A stretch of 64,000 nt of DNA from Algibacter miyuki (GTDB lineage: Bacteria; Bacteroidota; Bacteroidia; Flavobacteriales; Flavobacteriaceae), in assembly GCF_042427745.1 (NCBI RefSeq), contig NZ_JBHMFA010000005.1; one strand, 5' to 3'. Position numbers and translations under genes: made by a program. Below the pieces are notes generated by a model. That model was not told the DNA's origin, did not search any database, and saw only the letters and a program-made list of their open reading frames with translations. This document shows, one piece after another, positions 44,273 to 50,837 of the stretch (within the stretch, counting starts at the first letter, position 1; every line of letters begins with the position of its first letter).

Positions 44273-44825
44273 TAACACAGTTTTTAGTTCCTAATAATCC
44301 AAATCGTTTTCCTTCAACAATAACGTAATTCGCTCTAATTTTCCCGTTATCGTACCACATCTTTTGAGTACCTTCTTCTTGTCCGTTTTTGTAATTAGCT
44401 AAATGAAGTAGAAATCCAGTTTCGTTCCATTCTTTCAATTCGCCTTCATAGCCATCATTTTGGGCAGTATATTCAAAGCGTTTATTTCCGTTTTCCCAAA
44501 AAGCAACTTGTTGTCCGTTTTTCATTCCTTCGGAATAATAACGTATTTCTTTCAAACGATTACCAGTATACCATTTTTTTGAAACGCCTTCTTGTAAACC
44601 TTCGTAATAACTTTCAACTAAAATAGTATCGGCTGTTTTCTGCTCTAATTGATACAAATATCCAGAGTATTTACTGTCGTTCATATAGCAAACCCCGTTG
44701 ATTTGGGTTGCTTCCGACTTTAAAACGTATGATTCTGGAATAGTTTTATTCAAACCAACTTCACCCGTTTGCTCTTTACACGAACAACTGAAAATTAAAA
44801 GTAAAATTAAAGTTAAGAATTTCAT
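44241..44825 (-). CDS. MORN-repeat variant (YwqK-like) lipoprotein
   Basis: A 194-residue lipoprotein (lipobox LIFSCSC, Cys about 16). It contains at least five MORN-variant repeats with the pattern Y-x-NG-x-x-x-G: YYEGLQEGVSKKWYTGNRLK, YYSEGMKNGQQVAFWENGNK, YEGELKEWNETGFLL, YKNGQEEGTQKMWYDNGKIR. Databases often label such proteins as YwqK-family antitoxins, but no toxin is present here. The repeats form an extended beta-hairpin array, probably for protein or surface contact. ATG 44825 overlaps the YHYH stop by one base (TAATG) and the gene overlaps SCO downstream. Confidence 0.87.
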   Translation of the reverse strand: MKFLTLILLLIFSCSCKEQTGEVGLNKTIPESYVLKSEATQINGVCYMNDSKYSGYLYQLEQKTADTILVESYYEGLQEGVSKKWYTGNRLKEIRYYSEGMKNGQQVAFWENGNKRFEYTAQNDGYEGELKEWNETGFLLHLANYKNGQEEGTQKMWYDNGKIRANYVIVEGKRFGLLGTKNCVNVSDSIFFNN

Positions 44826-45583
44826 TATTGTGTTACTGTTCCTGGAGTTCCGTAGAATCCATTACCATTTAAATACGGATCGCTATCTGTAATATGGTAA
44901 TGATAAATACCGTCAGGATAATCTACTGTAACATGCGTATGACCATGATAAGCGTCTAAACCAGTTATCGCGTCACCATTTTCTTCTTCAGGACCATATA
45001 CAGGAAAACCATCTAAAAGAAAACCTAACAATGCGGACTTACTAGCTGTTACCGTTGTTAAATACAAAGGTTCTACGTGGTAATGAAATGTACCATTTCC
45101 GGTTGGATGCCCCCAATATTGATCAAAACTTTGAATCTCATCAGTAAGCGGTTGATTTGGCCCAGCATACTGATTAAAAAATGGCACACCATTCAAAGAA
45201 ACGCCTATAGCACCAAGTGGCGTTGCTGCATGATTTGTTGCTACAGTCGGGTTTAATGGAATTTTAAACGTATAATCGAATTCGGAAATTTTGTTTGGGT
45301 TTTTCACAAAATCAAAACCAGCATAAGTGGTGCCACTAAAATCTTCGTACAGGTCGCTTGTTACAGGATAATATACGCTCTTATGGTCTGGCGTTCCAGT
45401 GGTTTTAATAGTTATAAAAGTACCATCGCTTGTAACACTCGTTGCTCCATAAACTTTTGAATATACGGCAGGCACCTCGATTACTTCATTTTCATTGGTT
45501 GATTTTTCATCGTCATTACTACAATTTAAAACTGTTAGTAAGGTGAATATTGCTGCAAAACTTTTAATTAGATTGGAGTTCAT
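44825..45583 (-). CDS. YHYH-domain lipoprotein
   Basis: A 252-residue lipoprotein (lipobox ending TVLNC, Cys about 21). The C-terminal half carries the family's namesake His motifs: GNGTFHYHVEPLYL, GFPVYGPEE and DAYHGHTHVTVDYPDG, ending GIYHYHIT. Such clusters of His and Tyr suggest metal (likely copper) binding, but no activity has been shown to my knowledge. It is the first gene of the five-gene minus-strand operon that continues with MORN, SCO, sulfatase and SDR genes. Confidence 0.9.
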   Translation of the reverse strand: MNSNLIKSFAAIFTLLTVLNCSNDDEKSTNENEVIEVPAVYSKVYGATSVTSDGTFITIKTTGTPDHKSVYYPVTSDLYEDFSGTTYAGFDFVKNPNKISEFDYTFKIPLNPTVATNHAATPLGAIGVSLNGVPFFNQYAGPNQPLTDEIQSFDQYWGHPTGNGTFHYHVEPLYLTTVTASKSALLGFLLDGFPVYGPEEENGDAITGLDAYHGHTHVTVDYPDGIYHYHITDSDPYLNGNGFYGTPGTVTQ

Positions 45584-45670
45584 TATGTATTATATTTTTT
45601 AATAAGACTTCTTGCTTTTAATTTGGTTTAAAACAAGTCTACTTATATTTCAATACTTAAAAAGGATTTA

Positions 45671-45706
45671 AAAGAAAAACACCTATAAGTTTTGAACCTA
45701 TAGGTG
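45671..45706 (-). terminator. Terminator of the MlaD/Fe-S operon
   Basis: An 8-bp stem (CACCTATA 45680-45687 with TATAGGTG 45699-45706) runs on the minus strand into GTTTTTCTTT. It lies 10 bp past the stop at 45717. Confidence 0.75.
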
Positions 45707-45716
45707 GGTTTTAATT

Positions 45717-46202
45717 TTACTTTACAAACCGACTATGCCAACTTTCACTTGCAGGCACCTCCCAATTTTCATTGAATTCAGCAATATTAGCCACCAAATT
45801 ATTAAAAACAATCGTGTTTTTTGAAACCGCCTTGTCTTTTGCCATTTTACGAAAATCGGTCAATGTTTTATACGCTACATACTCGCCTTGTTTATAGGAT
45901 ACGTTCATTTTATCCATTAGATCGACGTTGTAGTCTTTTTCTAATTGCTGAATAAAATGTACCGAAGCGTCTATGGAACATCCTGTAGCAAGATTTAAAT
46001 TTTGGTTTAAGCCTAAAATGATAAACCGTTTATATTTTATGGTGTAGCCTGCTTGTAAATCGCTGCCGTGCGCTGTCCAGTTTTCTATAAAAACTTTGAG
46101 TTTAGCCTCGATTTCTTCAAGTTCTTGCAGGTTGAATGATCGGTTGGCTTGATATATCCAAACGCGAGATTCTTCGGGTAATGTATTAAATTCTACTAGC
46201 AT
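45717..46202 (-). CDS. Conserved protein often misnamed 'ABC transporter ATPase'
   Basis: A 161-residue cytosolic protein from the ATG at 46202 (MLVEFNTLPEESRVWIYQAN). A longer frame upstream has a poor start and overlaps the preceding gene. Recognisable segments are SRVWIYQANRSF, WTAHGSDLQAGYTIKYKRFI and ATGCSIDASVHFIQQLEKDY. This protein recurs in Flavobacteria and is commonly labelled an ABC transporter ATPase, yet it has no Walker A, Walker B or signature motif, so that label is unsupported. The conserved Cys in GCSIDAS and the His in TAHGSDL hint at an enzyme or Fe-S-related factor (inference). It is the last gene after two Fe-S genes. Confidence 0.8.
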   Translation of the reverse strand: MLVEFNTLPEESRVWIYQANRSFNLQELEEIEAKLKVFIENWTAHGSDLQAGYTIKYKRFIILGLNQNLNLATGCSIDASVHFIQQLEKDYNVDLMDKMNVSYKQGEYVAYKTLTDFRKMAKDKAVSKNTIVFNNLVANIAEFNENWEVPASESWHSRFVK

Positions 46203-46227
46203 GTTTTCTTTTTTTTCTTTTGAAATG

Positions 46228-47019
46228 TTACAGGTTTTGAGATTGTGCGATAAGTTCGGCAATATCTAACACTTGAATTTCGCTTTCTTTTTCTTTTACT
46301 TTTACGCCATCGCTCATCATGGTCATACAATAAGGGCAAGCCGTTGCAATAATTTCCGGATTGGTTTTTAGCGCGTCTTCAGTACGAAGTTCATTAATTT
46401 CTTTATCGCCTTTTTCGGCATCCTTGAACATTTGCGCTCCTCCTGCTCCACAACATAATGCGGTAGCTTTACTACGTTTCATTTCTAGAATATTTGCATT
46501 TAGTGTCGCTAATACGTCGCGTGGCGCATCGTACTCGGAATTGGCGCGACCTAAATAACACGGATCGTGAAAAGTGATACGTTTACCTTGAAAAGTCCCG
46601 TCTTTAATTTCTAGTTTTTTACTTTCTATCAATTCTTTTATGAATTGCGTATGGTGTAAAACCTCGTAATTACCACCTAAACTTGGATATTCGTTTTTTA
46701 AACAATTAAAGGAATGTGGGTCGCAGGTTACAATACGTTTTACCTCGTAGCCGTTTAAGACTTCGATGTTCATCATGGCCTGCATTTGAAACAAAAATTC
46801 ATTTCCTGCGCGTTTGGCAACATCGCCGGTACAACTTTCTTCGGTTCCTAAAACGGCAAAATTAACGTTGGCTTTGTTTAATATTTTTACAAAGGCACGG
46901 GTTATTTTTTTGGCTCTATCGTCGTAACTTCCCGCAGAACCTACCCAAAATAAAATGTCGGGTTGTTTGCCTTGTGCCATGAATTCTTCCATGGTTGGTA
47001 CGTTTAGTTGTTCGCTCAT
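46228..47019 (-). CDS. CCG-domain (Fe-S) binding oxidoreductase subunit
   Basis: A 263-residue protein of the HdrB/GlpC/LutA type with two cysteine-rich CCG-like modules. The first is marked by VTCDPHSFNCLKNEYP and VLHHTQFI with FHDPCYLGRANSEYDAPRDV; the second by ALCCGAGGAQMF and ATACPYCMTMMSDG. Such modules bind non-cubane Fe-S clusters and handle electron or disulfide transfer. The membrane Fe-S protein at 47249-48562 is its probable partner. No substrate-binding subunit is nearby. The gap between the two genes contains the RNA-like element, copy 2. Confidence 0.9.
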   Translation of the reverse strand: MSEQLNVPTMEEFMAQGKQPDILFWVGSAGSYDDRAKKITRAFVKILNKANVNFAVLGTEESCTGDVAKRAGNEFLFQMQAMMNIEVLNGYEVKRIVTCDPHSFNCLKNEYPSLGGNYEVLHHTQFIKELIESKKLEIKDGTFQGKRITFHDPCYLGRANSEYDAPRDVLATLNANILEMKRSKATALCCGAGGAQMFKDAEKGDKEINELRTEDALKTNPEIIATACPYCMTMMSDGVKVKEKESEIQVLDIAELIAQSQNL

Positions 47020-47133
47020 GCTTTATTGTTTATGAGGTTTTAAAGTGCTTTTCCTATCTGTTATTTTTTATATTACTGAACGTTATAAAAAATGACTTTT
47101 ACTGCTTTTGGCACTTTACTTAATTGTTAGGTT

Positions 47134-47235
47134 GCGTTAGGGATTGAGGTTTTGTTGGAGCTCTTTTTGTGTTGTTGCACTTATGCAACACAAAAAAGCG
47201 ACTGCCGAAAGCCCGACCCTTTTCGGGGAACGCCC
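47134..47235 (+). ncRNA. Structured RNA-like element, copy 2 (Flavo-1-like candidate)
   Basis: It shares GCGTTAGGGATTG, GAAAGCCCGACCCTT and AACGCCCAAA with copy 1 at 923-1010 in the same order. The variable middle differs completely: here it is a long hairpin, TTTTTGTGTTG paired with CAACACAAAAA (about 47164-47196). The small 3' loop also changes on both sides (ACC..GGT in copy 1, CCC..GGG here), which keeps pairing. It lies within a minus-strand operon on the opposite strand by block order. No protein is credible. The Flavo-1 name is tentative. Confidence 0.5.
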
Positions 47236-47248
47236 AAATTATTTTTAT

Positions 47249-48562
47249 TTATTCGTTTTTCCAGTTTAAACGGTCCATTTGGTTGTATGGCCATGGTGCT
47301 CCGTTGTTTTCTATGTTCGTCATCATGTTGTTCAGTTCGGTTGGCGCTGCGCTTTGTTCCATAACTAAATAGCGGCGCATTTCGATGATGATGGATAATG
47401 GATCGATGCTTACTGGGCAGGCTTCTACACAGGCGTTACAGCTGGTGCAGGCCCAAATTTCTTCGTTTGTAATGTAATCGCCAAGCAATTGTTTGCCATC
47501 GTCTTTGAATTCGCCATTGTTAGCGTCGATGTTTTTACCCACTTCCTCTAGACGATCACGGGTGTCCATCATGATTTTTCGTGGTGATAATTTTTTACCG
47601 GTTAGATTGGCTGGGCACTCGCTTGTACAACGTCCGCACTCGGTACAAGTGTATGCGTTTAATAAGCTTACCCAACTTAAATCTTGCACATCGCTAGCTC
47701 CAAATTTTGCTGGCGCTTCGTCGGCTTCACCTTCGGGAGCGGCAGCAAAAGGATCGGCATTTGGATCCATCATTAGTTTTACCTCGTTGGTAACAGATTC
47801 TAAATTATTGAATTGCCCTTTTGGTGTTAATTTTCCAAAATAAGTGTTTGGGAAAGCTAACAGAATATGTAAATGTTTTGAAAAATATAGGTAGTTTAAA
47901 AATGCTAGAATCCCTATAATATGCATCCACCAAGCGCTGCGTTCTATAACATGCAATGTGGTTTCTGGTACGTTTGAAAATATAGGTGTGATAAACTGAC
48001 TGATTACATTTCCTGAATTTAAACTTTGAAAATGTAAATCGGTTGCGTTCATTAATAGGAAAAGCCCCATTAAAACCATTTCGAAATAAAGGATGATATT
48101 ACCATCATTTTTGGGCCAGCTCGTCATTTCACTTTTCCAAAAACGTTGAATTTTGATAATGTTTCTACGAATCCAAAATACGACTACGGAAATAAAAACA
48201 AGACATGCGAGCACTTCGAAAGTACCTATTAAAAACCCGTAAACTGAAGTTGGAAGCACACTTAAACCAATGCGGTGTGTACCGAAAAGACCATCGATAA
48301 TAATTTCGAGTACTTCAATATTTATAATGACAAACCCAACGTAAACGACCACATGTAATAATCCTGACACTGGGCGTCGAACCATTTTACTTTGCCCAAG
48401 CGCAATTCGCGCCATGTTTTTCCAACGTTGCGATTTGTTGTCGCTAACATCGACATCTTGGCCTAATTTAATATTACGAAATAGTTTTTTTACATTATTT
48501 GCAAAATATCCAATTCCTGCAATGAGAATTATGGCGAATAGTATGTTGGGTAAATATGTCAT
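47249..48562 (-). CDS. Membrane 4Fe-4S dicluster protein (HdrC/NarI-like)
   Basis: A 437-residue inner-membrane electron-transfer subunit. About five helices fill residues 1-245, with His residues suited to b-haem (SGLLHVVVYVGFV; STWWMHIIGILAF-like). A cytosolic ferredoxin domain follows with CTECGRCTSECP (about residues 305-316) and CTSCNACVEACP (about 375-386). This build resembles HdrC/E or DsrM/NarI fusions that pass quinol electrons to a CCG subunit, the gene at 46228-47019. It begins 7 bp after the mlaD-like stop, so the operon is tight. Confidence 0.92.
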   Translation of the reverse strand: MTYLPNILFAIILIAGIGYFANNVKKLFRNIKLGQDVDVSDNKSQRWKNMARIALGQSKMVRRPVSGLLHVVVYVGFVIINIEVLEIIIDGLFGTHRIGLSVLPTSVYGFLIGTFEVLACLVFISVVVFWIRRNIIKIQRFWKSEMTSWPKNDGNIILYFEMVLMGLFLLMNATDLHFQSLNSGNVISQFITPIFSNVPETTLHVIERSAWWMHIIGILAFLNYLYFSKHLHILLAFPNTYFGKLTPKGQFNNLESVTNEVKLMMDPNADPFAAAPEGEADEAPAKFGASDVQDLSWVSLLNAYTCTECGRCTSECPANLTGKKLSPRKIMMDTRDRLEEVGKNIDANNGEFKDDGKQLLGDYITNEEIWACTSCNACVEACPVSIDPLSIIIEMRRYLVMEQSAAPTELNNMMTNIENNGAPWPYNQMDRLNWKNE

Positions 48563-48569
48563 CTAAAAT

Positions 48570-49511
48570 TTAGTTAGTTTCGGGTGATTCGTACGGAATT
48601 TCTTTTTTGGATAAAATTCGCGTATAACGGTTTGGATGTAATTTTATATCTTTTAATAAGGATTCTAATTCTTCAGTAGCACCTTCTAAATTGTTATACA
48701 ACGCGTCATCTTTTAATAATTTCCCCATAGACCCCTCTCCTTTTTCAAGGTTGCCCATTATATCATCAAAACTCGCTAAAGTACTTTCTAACTTATTTAA
48801 AGTGGCTCCTAAATCGGATTTAGATAACGATCCCGTGATTTTAGTTAAATCGTTAGTCGCGGTTTCCGCATTGGTTAACACGGCACTTATTTTAGATTTA
48901 TTGCCTTGCATGATTTCATTAAGTGCTTTTGATGTGCCTTGAAACTCGTTCATGGTAACACTTAATGCAGCGATACTTGTTTTTAGATTCGCTTTTGCAG
49001 TAGCATCGAAAACATCATTTAAATTACTCAATAAAGCATCGGCACTTACCAGCATTTTTTCAACTTTAGCTTGTAACGGTGTTAATTGGCTTGCTAAAGC
49101 GTCGGTTAACCCTGCTTTTACAGTTCCTGATAGAACGGCTTCATTTTCTGCTGTTCCAGCATTATCAAACGCTGGAATTATAGCGACTGCTTTACCCCCT
49201 ATAAGACCTGTATCATATAATTCGGCTGTACTATTTTTAGAAAATTGAAAATCGTTATCAACTAGTAATTCGACTAATAATTTACCCGAATTATCATCTT
49301 TAAAACCGATGCTAATTACTTTGCCGACACTAAGTCCGTTGATGGTTACAGGAGTAGACGGTACTAAACCTTCCACATTATCGTAAACCACATAGTAAGT
49401 TTTGGAACTGTCTAGTAAATTTTGTCCTTTTAGGTAATTGAAACCAAAAATAAATAGGATGATTCCTAATAATACTAAGATGCCTGTTTTTATTTCTCTA
49501 GAGATTTTCAA
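48570..49511 (-). CDS. MlaD/MCE-family lipid-transport protein (TTG start)
   Basis: A 313-residue protein with one N-terminal membrane helix (about residues 10-27) and a periplasmic MCE domain (YYVVYDNVEGLVPSTPVTIN, GLSVGKVISIGF). A long helical tail follows, with repeated heptad-like leucines (about 135-285). MlaD-type proteins form hexamers that move phospholipids between membranes. The start is TTG at 49511; no in-frame ATG exists upstream before a stop, and the encoded MKISREIKTGILVLLG is typical for Bacteroidota homologues. It follows the amidase gene by 69 bp. No MlaE/F permease or ATPase gene is adjacent. Confidence 0.9.
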   Translation of the reverse strand: MKISREIKTGILVLLGIILFIFGFNYLKGQNLLDSSKTYYVVYDNVEGLVPSTPVTINGLSVGKVISIGFKDDNSGKLLVELLVDNDFQFSKNSTAELYDTGLIGGKAVAIIPAFDNAGTAENEAVLSGTVKAGLTDALASQLTPLQAKVEKMLVSADALLSNLNDVFDATAKANLKTSIAALSVTMNEFQGTSKALNEIMQGNKSKISAVLTNAETATNDLTKITGSLSKSDLGATLNKLESTLASFDDIMGNLEKGEGSMGKLLKDDALYNNLEGATEELESLLKDIKLHPNRYTRILSKKEIPYESPETN

Positions 49512-49580
49512 ATTGTATATTCTTTAAATTTAGGAATACAAATTTAAGTTAAATTTAAAAGAATACTCCTTATTTTTTAA

Positions 49581-50678
49581 TTACCTTTTTAAAGCTTCGG
49601 AAAGGCTTATCTTTTTTCCGTTTTTAAAAGCCACAATATAACTGGATTTATACCCTTTATTTTGAGCTTCGGCCTCCAGTTGTTTTACACGTGTATAGTT
49701 GGATGTTGCGCCGTAATAATACTTATATAAACTTCCGATTTTTTCTTTTGAAATATCTCGGAGGCCCTTAAAATTATAGGCTTTAGTTTCAAGAGATTTG
49801 GAACTTGCTGCAATTTGAATTTTAAAGGTAATATCGTTGTAAACTTCATCTTTCGCATTTGGAATATCGAGCACTTCATCTTCAAAATGTACATGAGCCA
49901 CATTTTGTTCTATAGATTTTTTATACTCTAAAATAGCGTCGGTGATTGATGTTGCCATATCCTGCTGTCCTTTTTTAGAATTTAAGTAAGCACCTTCCTT
50001 TTTATTAGTCAAAAAGCCCAACTCTACTAATACACTCGGCATTACCGTTTGGTGTAGTACAATAAAACCGGCTTGTTTAACGCTACGATCTTTTCGTTTA
50101 AGTTTCCCTACAAAGTTTTTCTGAATAAGACTCGCCACTTGAATACTTTGATCTAAATAATCTTCCATGCCCATCATGATGCTAATGGCCGATTCTGGAG
50201 AATTTGGATCGTAACCCGCATAATTTTGATGGTAATTATCTTCCATAAGAATTACAGAGTTTTCCTTTTTGGCTACTTCAAAATTAGTGTTATTTCGGTG
50301 TAAACCTAACACAAACGTACCAGCTCCGTATGCTTGAGACGTGTGCGAATCGCAATGTACCGACACAAACAAATCAGCTTTTGCCTTGTTGGCTATTTTT
50401 CCACGTACAAATAAATCTATAAACTCATCCGATTTACGCGTGTAAACAACTTCAATATTAGGGTTCTTCTCTAAAGCTTTACCAATAGATAAAACCACTT
50501 TTAGTGCAATATCTTTTTCTTTGTACCCATTGCCCATATTCCCAGGGTCTTTACCGCCATGCCCTGCATCGAGTACAACAACAAACTTATTGGTGCTATT
50601 ATTCTTCTTTTCTGTAAAAGAAGAAAATGTTAATACTAATATAAAAGATACGAAAAGTAATAAGGTGTTCGTTTTCAT
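49581..50678 (-). CDS. N-acetylmuramoyl-L-alanine amidase with SPOR-like C-terminus
   Basis: A 365-residue exported peptidoglycan amidase (Amidase_3). Zinc-site motifs are VVLDAGHGGKDPGNMG (His, Glu in KEKDIAL), LFVSVHCDSH (second His) and SVLVELGFLTNKKEG (catalytic Glu). A signal peptide covers the first 20 or so residues. The last 75 residues (FKIQIAASSKSLETK, LYKYYYGATSNYTRVKQLEA) form a SPOR-like domain, which binds denuded septal glycan, so a role in daughter-cell separation is likely. It heads the minus-strand operon amidase, MlaD, Fe-S, Fe-S, and is divergent from lptD. Confidence 0.95.
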   Translation of the reverse strand: MKTNTLLLFVSFILVLTFSSFTEKKNNSTNKFVVVLDAGHGGKDPGNMGNGYKEKDIALKVVLSIGKALEKNPNIEVVYTRKSDEFIDLFVRGKIANKAKADLFVSVHCDSHTSQAYGAGTFVLGLHRNNTNFEVAKKENSVILMEDNYHQNYAGYDPNSPESAISIMMGMEDYLDQSIQVASLIQKNFVGKLKRKDRSVKQAGFIVLHQTVMPSVLVELGFLTNKKEGAYLNSKKGQQDMATSITDAILEYKKSIEQNVAHVHFEDEVLDIPNAKDEVYNDITFKIQIAASSKSLETKAYNFKGLRDISKEKIGSLYKYYYGATSNYTRVKQLEAEAQNKGYKSSYIVAFKNGKKISLSEALKR

Positions 50679-50837
50679 GATAAATCAACAAAATTTTAAA
50701 CCATTGTAATAATAACCGCTACATTCAAAATAAAAATAGTTGCATTAAATAAAATAATAACGATTAAAATACTCGGTTTAGTTTAATTTTAAATTTTTGC
50801 TAGAATATAAAACATTCACAAAAAAATATATGTAATT

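Noticed and set aside
44241..44825. Toxin-antitoxin system suggested by YwqK-like repeats
   Set aside because: The MORN-variant protein is a lipoprotein within a SCO/YHYH operon, and no toxin gene is adjacent.
47152..47372. Two overlapping 67-70 codon plus-strand frames
   Set aside because: They cover the second RNA-like element and the antisense of the Fe-S gene; composition is unlike real proteins here.
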